A stretch of DNA of 64,000 nucleotides from Lentinula raphanica (lineage: Eukaryota > Basidiomycota > Agaricomycetes > Agaricales > Omphalotaceae). How positions within the stretch are numbered: the first letter of the stretch is position 1; each line of letters opens with the position of its first letter. The position numbers and the translations under genes are program-made. Below the pieces are notes generated by a model. The model saw only the letters and a list, made by a program, of their open reading frames with translations, was not told the DNA's origin and searched no databases. This document shows positions 1 to 11,759 of the stretch, in pieces. Location: the NCBI GenBank assembly GCA_027919835.1, contig JANVFP010000053.1, positions 1 to 64,000 of the forward strand, written 5' to 3'.

Positions 1-739
1 AGGTCAAACAGTGATGTTGACTCAGATAGTATATATGGTGAGGAATCAGAAGTGAACAATTTTCAGCCCAATCCAGTATCACTGCGGGGATCGGCCGATT
101 TTCTTGCAGCGGTTATCCAGCGGTTTAGTACAAAACTTACCAAAAATGATGTCCACGTTTTTTGTGTAGGTTTTCTGACTTTCCTCGCAGCGGTTACGGT
201 GAACCTGGGTGGGGGCGCGGAAATTCTGAATTTCCCTTTGATATAATCGACCTAACCTTGAGGCGAACATTTACAATGTCCGCTGCCATGTTTTTGTACA
301 TAACAACCTCATATAATCAGCCTTTCAGGACCAAGTCAACGGGTCAATCCCCGCAGTGTATGTTCCTTAATATATCTTAGCCATCTTTAGTTCTGTTGTG
401 CTTATGAGTCCATAGCAAATGTTTTACGCAGGTCAGAAGGCAGCCATCAATGAGCAGATAGGCCACTGTATAACTCAGGAAGTAGTTGCACTTCTGCCAA
501 AGCTCACTGGTCTAGATATCTTGTTGAGAGATGCCTCATCTCTCTCAGATTCCAACCACCTGCATCAATTTCGGAACATAATTGAATCCCTCTCATCACA
601 CCTCTTGCAGCTCAATGTTTTCCTCAATACACCTGCACCAATCACTCTTAGATGCACTCAAACTCAAGCTTCTTTTGACTGCCCGTTTCCCAAACATTCT
701 CGGCTTCAACTGAGAGCTTCATCTCCTGAAGCCAAATAG
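1..739 (+). pseudogene. Fragment of an unrecognised gene
   Basis: Two open stretches on the plus strand look protein-coding but match no family I know. The first (1-246) is open from the window edge and begins with an acidic, serine-rich stretch (SDVDSDSIYGEESEV). The second (419-739) encodes about 106 residues, with a leucine-rich helical part (LLPKLTGLDILLRDASSL) and a stop at 737-739. Between them, 247-418 has several possible splice acceptors (for example the CATAG near 415), so the two could be neighbouring exons. The fragment lies just outside a TIR element that starts at 831. It could be the 3' part of a transposon protein or of a host gene whose start is outside the window. No function is assigned. 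Confidence 0.25.
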
Positions 740-982
740 AAACGGAAGGCCTCACATGGTAATCTTTAGCTACAAAAAGTAAATACAAGTCAATGTTATT
801 CAATCTGTTCTATCTAAAAGTTCGTCACTGATCAGGAAAAAACCTTTGGCCTCAAAGTAACTTCAAGTTAACTCAGGTATAAACTTATACTCAGGTTACT
901 CAGGTTACTCAAGACAACTTCAGTAACTTGAGAGAACTTGAGAGAACTTGGAGCATTTGCCTCTACTCAAGTTAGCCTGGTA

Positions 983-1215
983 CATCAGGAAAAATACCTT
1001 AGGTCCAGAGAGCCTAGAGACACCCCCCAAAAGCTTAGGCTTCCCAGGCTTCCCAGGCTTCCCAGAGATTCTCAAAGATTTCCAAAGATTTTCAAAGCAA
1101 GTCAGGTAAGCCTGAAGACATAAGGTTGACTTAAAATCATTTCAAGAACTTGAAACTGCCTGGAATTTTGGGGGTGTCTCCAGGCAACCTGGGCCTAGAT
1201 AGATTTTTCCTGATG
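983..1215. mobile_element. MITE, CATCAGGAAAAA family, copy 1
   Basis: It starts CATCAGGAAAAATACC and ends TTTTTCCTGATG, with internally palindromic arms: ACACCCCCCAAAAG on the left and GGGGGTGTCTCC on the right. It has no coding capacity. Its sequence is close to the reverse complement of the copy at 17214-17437. Confidence 0.75.
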
Positions 1216-1309
1216 TAAGATTCAGTTTTCTTGAAATAGCACAAAGTATAATATGTATTTATAATGAGACAATGATATTTATGGTAAGGTGCAAGTGAGT
1301 ACATCTACA

Positions 1310-2000
1310 AATTCCATTACTTGATAAAGGCTAAATGAGTATATTTGCAAGCTATATTTGAAGGCCTCAAAATGCCTCAAAGATGCTTATAGATAAATAG
1401 AAATAAAACAAGATTTGCAGAAACTTTGTGAAGTATTAGCTGTGAATAATAGTGAGCAGTCAGTGATGATAAAATCAGGATCTTTTGATGAAGTATAAAT
1501 GCATATTATGTAGGCCTCATTTGAAGACTTAAAAACGCCTCCAGAACACTTAGAATCAGATCAGAATACAATGAAATATATAAAAAACAAAGTACTCATT
1601 ATAGATAATAATAAACAAGCAATAACTGGATAGTGAAATCCTTTGATGAAGTGTCAATGAATATGTTTGAAAGCCTTATTCAGGAGCTTCAGAATGCTCC
1701 CAAGATACCCAGAATTGAATGAAAACAAGACAAAATATATAAAAAAGTGAGGTGCTAACTGTAATCAATAAGTATAATAAGGATTTTTTATGAAATACAA
1801 AGAGATACATCTGAAAGCTTTATTTGAGAGTCTCACAATGCCCCCAGAATGTTTAATATTGAATAAAATTTAGACAAAGCATGTATAAAACAGATGCTTG
1901 CCATTGAAAAATATGAACAGGCAATAATAACATGACGATACTAGCTGATGGAATGCAAGTAAATAAAATAAATAGCCCTCTTTCAGGGCTTTCAGATGCA
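1310..2000. repeat. Degenerate tandem array, about 145-163 bp period
   Basis: Similar units begin near 1320, 1483, 1642 and 1787, each opening with a TTTGATGAAGT-like motif. Each continues with a GCCT(C/T)ATTTGA-like and an AATGC(C/T)CC-like segment. Spacings are 163, 159 and 145 bp. The units are strongly diverged. The array lies inside the 831-3316 element and has no coding signal. Confidence 0.55.
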
Positions 2001-2504
2001 CCTAAGATCTCTAATAATGAATGAGATGAAAACAAGATATGCAGAAAAGTGATGACATAGTAATAAATCATGTGCAGGTCATGTGAACCAACTTTTTTAT
2101 TGCCTCTGACATCGCTGTTTCCTTTTATATCTATGAGCAACATTTTTGTTTTGCTCACTGACAATTTTTAAGTTTTTTCAAAACTCAAACTGTTATCAAC
2201 CTGATATATCTTACACTCAATATAGACACCCTTGTAAAATAATCAGCTAATTTTTTATGCTTTTTTCTTACTAAAAGTTATATGGTCAGCAAGCTTATGT
2301 TACTCTTTGGGTGTCAAAGTATTTGTCCCAGTACTTTGACACCCAGAAACAAATTCACATGATAGTTGAACTTATATCTTGTTGACTGGTTTGACGCTTC
2401 TTATCTTTATACTCCCACTATCCTCACTTTCACTCTTTCTTACTTTTTTCTTTAAAGCTTAACAATTGTTTCTAGATGCTCAGGCTATTGAGTAAGTATT
2501 TATT

Positions 2505-2985
2505 CAACTGCTTAGCTCACTTTATAACTAATATTAATACTCAAGGCATTTTCTCACAACGTAGCAGTCTATCTTATCCAAGTACAAAGAGGAAAGCATA
2601 TAGGTTCCCAGGTGAGTTCTTATTCAAATCTCTTCATGCTAAGCTCAATTTAAAGCTGTTACAGAATGATAACTGGTTTTCAAACTGTATCTTCACTGCT
2701 CAAGGCATTCTCTCATAATGTGGCAGTCTATCTTATCCAGGTACCAGGAGGGAGGCATATAGGTTTCCAGGTAAGTTTTTATTCAAATCCCTTCATGCTG
2801 AGCTCATTTTCACACTGTTATAGGGTGTTAGCCATTCCCCAAATCATATCTCTACTGCACCAGGTATTTTCTAACAACCTGGCAATCTATCTTACTTAGG
2901 TACTAGGAGGAAGGCATCCAGGTCTCCAGGTGAGTTCTTGTTCAATTTCCTTCATGCTGAGCTCATTTTGGAGTTATCATAGGGT
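2505..2985. repeat. Three tandem units of 159 bp
   Basis: The motif GCA(G/A)TCTATCTTA recurs at 2564, 2723 and 2882, exactly 159 bp apart. It is followed each time by a GGAGGRAGGCAT-like motif, then CCAGGTGAGTTCTT and CTTCATGCTGAGCTCA. Each unit carries a CCAGGTRAGTT string resembling a splice donor, but the units hold no long frame. The array is inside the 831-3316 element. Confidence 0.75.
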
Positions 2986-3296
2986 ACTGTTTCTTACACT
3001 GCTTGAGTCTTTACTGTTACTGCTCCAGTCACTATACCTATGTATTCCTGTCATAAAAAATAAAATGTTTTTATGTGCTTATACCAATATCTTCATGATG
3101 TCCTGAATTTACTTGCTGAAATTGATATAAACTTAAGTTGCTTTGAAAGAAACTCAGGTGGTTCAAGTTAACTTAGGTCAACTTTAGGTTGACTTGAGGA
3201 TGGAAAAAATCTGAACCTTGATTCAAAAGTGAATTGGTTGACTTGACTGCCTTAAGGCAATTTATGCCACTAGGGTTGACTCATTCTGACTTAAGG

Positions 3297-3713
3297 CTAT
3301 GGGGTATTTTCCTGATTGGCAATGGTTGAAAAGTTTCTAAGGCGTTCCAAGTAAGCTGTATGTTTAGCATTCTGCATCTCCTCATAGCGCTCTGGATCAA
3401 CTTGTTGTAGCTCTTTTTCAGTCATACAACCGTTCTCTACCCACCGAAAGATAGGACCAGCTGTGTACTGAGTAAAAGACATTCATATATCCCTCCCATC
3501 AATGGGCATGTTAGAATGGATAACAATGGCAGAGGAGATTAGAACAGTAGCAGCATGTGGAAAATCGATCACAAATTTCAACTCCCAAAGAATGAGATGT
3601 GCATTTCTGCTGGGCTCGAACTTTCCCAGTGCAGTTATCGCACACCATCCAAAAGGCCAATTCAAGAAATCGTGATGTTTGAAGGTCCATACTTTTCCAC
3701 CAAGGTTGAAAGC
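3297..3713 (-). pseudogene. TET/JBP-like 2OG-Fe(II) dioxygenase, 3' half (disrupted)
   Basis: The minus-strand frame carries the family core seen in many Agaricomycete proteins: NLGGKVWTFKHHDFLNWPFG, then CAITALGKF, LILWELKFVIDFP and VIHSNMPI. HHD gives the HxD iron-binding pair and VIHSN the distal histidine. A stop (TGA, 3483-3485) interrupts the frame just before SFTQYTAGPIFRWVENG. As I recall the family, an arginine normally sits at that place, so CGA to TGA is likely. The upstream half lies at 13670-14792, beyond the FB1 insertion. The 3' end runs into the right TIR of the 831-3316 element. In other organisms such enzymes oxidise 5-methylcytosine or thymine in DNA; activity here is lost. 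Identification is from remembered motifs, not a search. Confidence 0.75.
3708..3713. repeat. Target-site duplication, left flank of FB1
   Basis: GAAAGC at 3708-3713 is repeated at 13670-13675, directly flanking the foldback element. On the minus strand the two halves of the dioxygenase frame join through one copy of GCTTTC, restoring the family motif (VFAAAAF followed by NLGGKVWTF). Confidence 0.65.
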
Positions 3714-4977
3714 GCACAGGATACAGTAAAGTTTTTGTGAAAAACATTGATAAATTAGTGGGTACCTATTACAAATAGTTGTGATAACCCGGAGGGAGTC
3801 CCAGAAATGACCCCGAGGGGTGGTCATGCCTATCACTACCTAGCACATATGACTTATATTTATAATCATCTAGATATTAAATAAGCAGTACATTTTCAAA
3901 AAAAAACCCCGAAAATTCATAAAAATTGATAAAAAACCTAAAATGGCCTGATTAGATCAGATCGGGATATGTAAGCAAATGACCTCATATAATAAAAAAT
4001 AATGTAGGGCCAATGTAGGTACTAAAAATAGCTCAAAAAATTACTAAAAATGCAAAAAATATTTAGGGATAGTATGGAGCCTATTGCAGGCCCAGGCACA
4101 TCAAAATTACCAAAAAAGGAATAAATTGATCATGATCTCATCTCGTAGCAAAAAATCTGAAAAAAATCCTAAAAATAGTCAAAAAATTCAGGGGTGCCTT
4201 GTTGGCCCTGAAAATGCAAAATAAAAAAATATGCGACAAGTGTAAAAAATTTTATCACTCCAAATCATTCCAAATCCACTATACAGTCAGTATATATGAT
4301 GTATATGCTATATTTAGCATCCTAGTACCTTTATTGGGCTAAAAATAGAACTTGATCTCATCTGATAGCAAAAAATCTGAAAAAATCATAAAAAATACTC
4401 AAAAATTCAGGGGTGCCTCATTGGCTCTGAAAATGCAAAATAAAAAAATTTACATGACACAATTGAAAAACAACATCACTCCAAATCATACCACATCCAC
4501 TACACAGTCAGTATATATTATGTATATGCCATTTATAGCACCTCTAGTACCCTCAATCACTTATATCACTCAAGAATCATACCAAACTGAATAATTTGGG
4601 GAGTACATATATTGTACATAATATTTTTAGCACATCTAGTATCCTTGATAACTTAAAACAATTTATATTACTCAATATGTTCAGTACACTTAGCACTTAT
4701 CACACCTAACACATTAAAACTTATAATAGTACTTATATATATTATACTTAACATAGTTGACAATGAAAATACTTAAAACAGTGTTATCAGTCACTATATT
4801 TAACACACTTAACAGTCAAAAAGTCGAAACAATGTTATTTTATATACATAACACATTCATTGTTATATTATAACACATTCATAACAACCAGTTTTAGGCG
4901 CTTATGGGCGCTTATTTGGTGTTTTTAAGTCAGAATTCATTGATAGCACACTCAATAATTTTTGTGTGGGCTCTAGT

Positions 4978-5175
4978 CATCAGGAAAAATGTTCCTGGCT
5001 CTGAAGTCTTCTGAGACACCTCCCCAAAGCCTGGAGACACCGGAGATTTTGAAAGCACTTTAAGTTTCTCCAGGCATCCTCAAAGTGCTTTCAGATTCTC
5101 TGGAGCACTTCAAAGATCTCAGGGCTTTTGGGGAGTGTCTCTAGAGTCTTTGGAGCTGAGGTATTTTTCCTGATG
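4978..5175. mobile_element. MITE, CATCAGGAAAAA family, copy 2 (198 bp)
   Basis: Ends are CATCAGGAAAAATG and TTTTTCCTGATG, with inverted GACACCTCCCCAAAG / CTTTTGGGGAGTGTC arms. It is inserted in the left arm of FB1. FB2 has the uninterrupted site at about 16128 (GCTCTATATTG). It is nearly the reverse complement of the copy at 60460-60657. Confidence 0.8.
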
Positions 5176-5869
5176 ATATTGTGTAAGAATGTTGTTTATA
5201 CCATACTACACTTGATACAATTCAAAGAACTCAAGATTACAGCTTTTGGGACTGGCTATATTGTGATCTTTTGTGATATAACAGTGTGTTATGTAAATGT
5301 CAATGCATACACCCATGTTATGAAGTCAAACTGCTACTGGGTCATGAGAGGAGTCATCCTACAACCTATTCTATGCTAACTCTATGTGATACAGCCAAGA
5401 GATCTGTAATGGGGGTCATTGAATATGACATCTATTGTTACATGTAGGTGTAGACATCTATAGTGTACATGAAACATGTATATGTATATAACAGAGTCCA
5501 ATAGTCATAGTAAGTATCTGAGCCATGTCCAGACACTTCTAGTAGACTGTAGGTATTAGGGGTGATTCCTTCATGAACCACCATCAGTATACTTGCATTA
5601 CATGGACATATGCATTGATATTTACATAAACTTACACTGTTATATTACAAAAGATCACAATATAACCAGCCCCACAGGTTGAATTTTCGAGTTCTCTGAA
5701 TTGGATTTAGAGGAATATGATATAGACAACATCCTGACACAGTATAGAGCCCAGTTGAAAATTATTGAGTGTGCTATCAATGAATTTTGACTCAAAAACA
5801 CCAAATAAGCGCCCATAAGTGCCCAAAACTCATTGTTATAAGTGTGTTATGGTATAACAATGAGTGTGT

Positions 5870-5877
5870 TATGTATA
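5870..5877. repeat. 8-bp direct repeat flanking the Crypton-like element (left)
   Basis: TATGTATA at 5870-5877 is repeated at 12533-12540. The opposite arm of the same foldback (near 4850, read on the minus strand) carries one uninterrupted copy, GTGTTATGTATATAAAATAAC. That defines the empty site and the element ends. Confidence 0.8.
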
Positions 5878-6817
5878 GACAGTTTTCGAGTCGCCAGCGG
5901 ACTTCCCACGGACCCGCTGGGTACCGTCACGTGAGGTAACCTCCCGCCATTCGGAACCTCCGGCGGATGACTCATCCCTCCCTGGTTACCTCGTCCTCTT
6001 TCCGCTCGTCGCGCCTTCCGTTTCCGACTTCGATCGCTCGCTCGGGCTCATTTCGAAGACGCCAATCGAGGGCCTTATATCTTTTCGCCTCGTTCGACTC
6101 ATTTCAACACCTCGATTGTGACGATCGTTGCATTTGGACTACTGATATTGACCCATTATCTTTTCTTCGCTGGTTTACACCCTTCTATGCCTCATATCTA
6201 CACATATTATCATCAATAAAGGCTTTATGGACTATCACTCATATGCATCACACTCGAACAAGCAAGGAAAGTAAGGAATGATTTGAGCATCACCAGAGTA
6301 GACATCACACCGCCTTGTTCAAGGGTTTCGGAGGTAAGAAACTCCTCGATTGACTTAAAACACCTCCTCATTTTCTCAATTGGGGCTTCTCAGATAATAT
6401 TGTGTCAATCGGTCTTGGTTTAACCTGTAATATCTCAATTGGGGGTGTTTGAGGCGGACTCATCTCAACTGGTGTTTTGCAGACCTCAAAGCTCTCGATT
6501 GGTATGATCAAGGCTGAGAGATCTCAGACGGGGTGTTTTCTGCAATGGAACTTGTTGATCAGGGTGGTTTCGGTGAAACAGACCAATCGTGTTGTTTTGG
6601 ACCGAAGTCATCAAACAAAGTCAGAAGATCCCAGACGGTATGTTTTTCGACGCCGGAACTTAGTGATCGAGCTGGTTTTGGCAGTTGGACAGACCAAACA
6701 TGCTGTGTTTTGGGCTGAAGTCATACTAAACGACGTTTTCTATTTCAGCAGCCTTGAATCCCAATTAGCAGAGTTTTATTCTCAGAATTGGCTCATTCGT
6801 TCTGAAATCTGTGCGCT
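5878..6817 (+). promoter_or_regulatory. Left non-coding end of the element with an imperfect 108-bp repeat
   Basis: This 940 bp stretch precedes the cargo gene. CTCAATTGGGG motifs occur at about 6375 and 6434, with weaker versions near 6460 and 6490. From about 6513 to 6730 a unit of about 108 bp is repeated imperfectly; CAGACGG recurs at 6524 and 6632, each time followed by a GAACTTGTTGATCAGG-like stretch. A 104-codon frame at 5967-6281 has no coding look. The stretch probably holds the promoter and recombinase binding sites. Confidence 0.5.
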
Positions 6818-8531
6818 ATGTCACACAACCAGGAGCATCCTCAAAGAGACTACGTTGATGTAGATTTCCCAAAGTATGTGTTTTGTCTCAACTTATCTTG
6901 CATGCTATAGCCTCACGGAGTCCATATCAGAACTTGGAAGAAAGCAGATTATGTTGCACTAGTTCAACGCCAACTCTCGAGCTGGCCCAATACCGAAGCA
7001 CCATTCAGCCCATCAAGAACCAGCATCGCCGATATCAAACGGGTCCTGAAAGACTCCTCGACGCAATTCAAAACCTCAAAGCCCTTACCAACAGCTCAAG
7101 CTCTGATTCCCGGATACGGCGTTGCTTCGAACTCATCGAAACATGCCAAGACAGTGCTAACGCATCCTGCAGTCAAGGTGAGAAGCACGACTGAATTCAT
7201 TAACGTAGTTGTTTCATTGACCTTGACCTTGTGCGCAATGTCAGAACAATCAGATTGGAGCCCACTCAGATATTGAGTCAATGAGCGATCCAACATTAGT
7301 AGTAAGTTTTGCTTATCATCATAGTACACGACTCGAATCTCAGCATTGCCAAAGTCAATTACTCTCCTTATTACGGACAAACGTTCCGGCGAAATATCAT
7401 GCATTTCTCAAGAAGTTGTTGTAGCTTACGTTGACAATCTTGGATGCAAGCCAAATGAAGTCCGTGTGAGGTCGCGAGATGTTCTCGATGCTCTACAAAA
7501 TACTCCTGCACGTCTCGAAGGTAGGATTATCAGACAATTTCCCCCATACAATGCAATTGCGCTTACATGTTTGAAGACTCGGGTCAGCTTCTAAAGGCAG
7601 ATCCACTACACCCGGGTTTCAACCAGATACTCATCAGATCGGGAGAGTTTTCAAGTGCGATTCCCAGCCCCGACATCCTTGTCATTCCAGAGACAAGGGT
7701 TATCAACTTGATTGTCGAGAAGGTATGTTTTCAAAGAGTATTCGAGCTGTTATGATGGATGTGTTTTCAGGATCGTCCAAATGCTGTTCTTAAAATTGAT
7801 AGCCAGCACCCGGTCAAGCCTGCTTCTGTCATTGGTATGCTTGTTTGTGCCGCACAAGTTATTGTTCTGCTAACTGATTCACAAATTCAGAACCATCTTC
7901 AAGCTCATCCAATCCTCTCCATGATCATTCGCCATCGGATCTTGACTGGAGTAAACAAGGAGATGAGATGACACCTTTAGAGTTTGCTCGAAAGATCAGG
8001 CCTCAACGGAAGGAGCAAAACACAAAGCACAAAGGTGAACGGAAGCAGCGAATGATTACTTGGTTGCGTGGCGAAGCGGAGAAGCTACCAGGGTTTGAGG
8101 AATTTCAAAGTTCCCGTTGTCATCGGTTGTCGAATTCTGCAATCGCTGCACATTGGACTTTTGCAGCTGAATTCTCGGAAAGCAAGTTTCGCAAGAAATG
8201 CGAGGTAACTGTAAGTAGTTTGAAACCTGCTATATGACATTCCGTTAAGATCAATTTTGGTTAGGAATTGACGATCACCAAGAAGGTCATTGCAAAAGTC
8301 CTTGGTTTGGGGGAAACCTCCCTCGCGACTGCTGAAGAAGGCCACGATCTCCTCAAGCTTTATGGACCAGGTGGAAGCCATGTGGCTCCAGAAGTGATAC
8401 GTGCTGTCGAGGGTGAGGATACTGACGTATCTGGAGCAACCGAACTGCTCAACTTTCTTCGGGAATGGGAACTCAACCATCCTGTACCAGAGTCAAAAGC
8501 AGCAAAGCGTCGACAGCGTCGACAACAATGA
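6818..8531 (+). CDS. Unrecognised cargo protein of the Crypton-like element (8 exons)
   Basis: The start at 6818 (MSHNQEHPQRDYVD) is followed by a 51-bp intron (6860-6910). Exons run 6818-6859, 6911-7177, 7245-7301, about 7344-7520, 7577-7722, 7771-7834, 7891-8204 and 8265-8531. All junctions keep frame except that between exons 3 and 4, whose phase I could not resolve. The product is about 445 aa. Its N-terminal part (GVHIRTWKKADYVALVQRQL) is helical. The middle contains PKSITLLITDKRSGEISC and DILVIPETRVINLIVEK. A basic helical region follows (ERKQRMITWLRGEAEKLPGF, then AIAAHWTFAAEFSESKFRKK). The C-terminus is very basic (AAKRRQRRQQ), suggesting nucleic-acid binding. I recognise no family. 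It converges on the recombinase gene within the same insertion, so it was probably mobilised with it. Confidence 0.65.
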
Positions 8532-8647
8532 TAAAGCTGCTATGACTCTGATATACTTTCAACTTAGATTTTTATGATGATACAATTTAGATCTCACAAC
8601 GTTATTTGTTACAAAGTCATTGCGAAATATAGATAATGTATTCGACA

Positions 8648-11600
8648 TTATGGATAATTATTTGCTGCTGAAAGAACTGCATTCATGCCCGATCCATCTT
8701 TCTTTTGAAGGTAAGTAATGAAGCTGCGTGCAGTTTTCAACTCCGGTACCCCCTGTGTAGGTATCGGAAAGCGCTCGTCAAGAAATCGCCAGACTAAATC
8801 CATCGTCCAGTTTGGGCGCGAATGTAACTGGACAATGAGCTCATATAGCTTTTTGTACCGGCTCTTCTCAGTCTTCAGCCCGCTTTGATTCCTGCACCAT
8901 CGTGCCTCCCAGCCCTCATTCAACTCCCGGACTGATAGATACCCGTCTCGTCCGATTGTCCATTCCTCCCAGTATTCACGGAGCGTTGGTGGTGTTTGGA
9001 ATTTGTAAATGGGAAGCGGCTCGGCAGGTAGATTTGGTTTGGGTTTCACCCACTCCCACTTGTGTTTGTCCACTTTTGTCTCGCCATATCGTTGTCGAAG
9101 CAGGCTCATAGCAGCTTCTCTTGTAAGGTTTAGTTGCTGAGACTGAGTATCTGGAGCCGGCGAAGAAATACCAGGATGAAAAGCATGTAGCGAAGGTGCA
9201 GGAATGACCGCAAGAGGCTCGGGAACGCTGGGCGTCGACGATGTATCGATAGATAGTGTTGTTGATAGAAACGGTGTTGATGGCGTAGTAGTTAAAGGGA
9301 CAATACCGAAAGGATTAGGGTTGGAGTCAAGTGTCGATGACTGGTCGATGATATTTGTAGTTGCAGGTATTGTAGTTATTATTGGCGTAGGGCTTGGCCC
9401 TGATGGTAGAGAATGTTCGATATCTAGAGATGAATTACTAACTAGCTGAAGCTGCATAGAGAATATCAAACATACCTGCTTTACGTTTACGCTTCCGACT
9501 CTTTGATTTCACGCTAAGATTGTTCGACAATTCCTCCGAAGTTTGCTGAGCGAAGAGGTCTTGGCGTAAAAGTTGATGTTGGCGATGAAGTTCAATCTGC
9601 TGGTTCATCAATATACCATGTAAACTTCCGACGAGATAATCCGGAAGGTTCTGGAATTGTTCGCGTGCACATGCTTCGGCGCGCTCAACAACAGAGACTG
9701 CAGTACTAGCCCAGTTACGAAAGATGTCGGAGTCGAATGGCGCAATAGAGAAGACAAAGGAGTTTGGGAATTCGGTATACAGGATTGCTGCATCTTGTAG
9801 TAGAACTCGCCGAAGAAAGAGTAACAGATTGAGGAATTGGATGAGGGCGTAATCTTCAGCGCGTTTTCCATACCGGTCTCGTCTTGCGACCAGTGCAGCT
9901 TGTTCAGCCTCCACCCAAGGAAAAACTTCATGAAGAAGATTTGAAGGTGGCTCTAGACAGTCTCGGCTACAGGTGTAACTTTCAGGTCGCTTCGCATCAA
10001 ACATAGCGATCCCAAGCATGGCGTCGATAGGATGCTGATGGTCATATGCATTTTCAAATGCTCCACGACCTTCCTTCCATTTCCCGACCGCCTTCCTGCC
10101 CTCGAGCGAAGCTGAATGGTCTCCGGCAACTTTAGGTGCATAGTGCCGACCGCCGTGTGTGACCGATGAGACATGAACGTTGTTCAATGTATAAAGGAGA
10201 TTCGTTCGATTACGCTGGTCTGTGTGTGAAAAGAGTGAATACGGTTGCTTGCTGCAGAGAAGAACCTACTCACTGCCGTACGACATTTGGGAAGTTTCAC
10301 CTTTACTGCCATGATAGAGAATGAGTTTCCACCAATCGCGCCGCCCAATTTCTGGATAGTCTGGGTCCGCAAAGTCTGGAGCAAAGTCCGGGCAAGGTTT
10401 TCCAAGGACATGATATTGGCTGAAGAGATAAAAAGCCAAACCGCCAATCCCACACATTCGAGCGTCAAGATGGCGCAACGCTGCATGTTGCTCAGTACGG
10501 CCTTCCTTGTTGTGTTTCCCATTGTCCCGTGTTGCGGTTATGATCTATAAATGCAATTTGTGAGCATCTACATAGCATGACATCGAATGATTACTTACCT
10601 TGACTGTGTACCCGGGCTTGATTTGGGGTAGCGGTAGATCTTCAACACCAAGATCAGATAGCTGGACGGCACGAAGGGAATCACCACGAAAAGCGAACAT
10701 CGAGCACATGAGGATCATGGAACGATCACGAAGTGCTTTAGCGAGTGATGTGCGAGAGGGATGAATGCTATCAAAAACGGACATGGCAATTTTCTTGAGC
10801 TCTTCAGGAGTATATGTAGCTGATTCACGAAAATCAATTGGCAGCACTAAACAAGTGAGAAAGCACCATACCAGATAGAGGTCCAGCTGTTTTCATCTTT
10901 TGAGCATTTAAGGCTCGTAGAGGCTCATTTCGTCTTGCGGCTGACTCGAAAGTTTTGATCCGGATATCACTTCGAAGTGGTTTGTGAGATTTAATATTCG
11001 CCACATAGTGAGGCAAATGTTGCCGCTCGGAACGATGTTTTTCGAGGGCACTAATAGTCTGGCTGATAGATTCAGAGCCGACCGAACCAGTGCCTCCCTT
11101 AGCCTGAGATGTTCTGATCAGTACAGCAACGACTGACATACAAAACACATACACACCTTTGGCCGACTAACTTCATATTTCAGAAAAATAGCCACCTTTC
11201 CTGCGGTGATTGGTTCTGCGGTCAAAGTTCGATGTCGAGAGGGATTCGCCTCCAAACGTAACTGTTGCTGATGTTCGATCCAATCAAAGTAGGCATTTAC
11301 ATGCCTACTGTAATTGTCCTTCTTGGAGTTTCGGTTACGAGCCTCGTCCTGCATTTGAAGCCGATAAGCATGTGTTTCGCGATCTATTTCTTCATCTTCT
11401 TCATCAAGTCCCAGTTCGAGCTCGGAACAGTCGGCAAGAAAGGAAGAGTCTTGAATAGTTGTGAGGTCTGCCAGCTCGTCCTCGTGAAGATCGGATATGA
11501 GCGTGAACTCTTCACCAGTAGTTTCGGTCGAGCTTGTGACAGAAGATGACAACGTTGGTGGTGCTGTGTCAGGGGAAAGATGAGCATCGATTCGAGGTTT

Positions 11601-11759
11601 CTTGCTTGGTGGTCCATTTATTTGCTGGGAACTCGAGCACTGTTCAGATAGTGATGTCGAAGATTTCATACTCCCTGGACCGGAAAATGATACAAGAGGA
11701 TCCAGCTGGAATGTATGATAGTGAGAAAACTGCGAGACGTTGTCAGAATCTGCAGACAT
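8648..11759 (-). CDS. Crypton-type tyrosine recombinase with GCR1_C domain (952 aa)
   Basis: Six exons: 11155-11759, 10872-11113, 10599-10819, 10274-10544, 9476-10219 and 8648-9423. All five introns (41-54 bp) keep frame, giving 952 residues. The start at 11759 (MSADSDNVSQF) is the first Met ahead of an acidic, serine-rich N-terminus. Catalytic residues of the family are visible: the box I arginine in FRGDSLRAVQLSDL (about residue 327), HxxR in THGGRHYA (about 467-470) and the probable nucleophile in NAYDHQHP (about Y504). The stretch MCGIGGLAFYLFSQYHVLG resembles the Ndc10-II/DUF3504 fold. A basic KSRKRKRKAG lies near 690. The C-terminal region TLREYWEEWTIGRDG to RYKKLYELIVQL (about 841-895) fits a GCR1_C DNA-binding domain. 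The gene appears intact and should mediate excision and integration. Assignment is by motif recall. Confidence 0.85.

Larger units (their letters stand above)
831..3316. mobile_element. AT-rich 2.5 kb TIR element without coding capacity
   Basis: The ends are ATCAGGAAAAAACC on the left (from 831) and, inverted, ATCAGGAAAATACC on the right (ending at 3316). The ends resemble the termini of the 200-250 bp MITEs found elsewhere in the window. Subterminal DNA on both sides is rich in short CAAGTTAAC and ACTCAGG motifs in opposite orientations. The interior is about 70% AT, with two tandem arrays and no convincing ORF. A MITE (983-1215) is nested inside. The right end falls in the last codons of the TET/JBP-like gene. 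I infer a non-autonomous DNA transposon; the target duplication is not clear. Confidence 0.5.

Noticed and set aside
419..739. KDZ transposase partner of the TET/JBP-like gene
   Set aside because: TET/JBP genes are often linked to KDZ transposons in basidiomycetes, but this fragment shows no transposase or CxC motifs.
831..3316. CRISPR-like array from the regular 159-bp repeats
   Set aside because: Units are long, diverged, without spacers, in a eukaryotic AT-rich transposon.
5967..6281. 104-codon ORF at the left end of the Crypton-like element
   Set aside because: Low-complexity Ser/Arg-rich start, no splice context to the next gene, and a position expected for a promoter.
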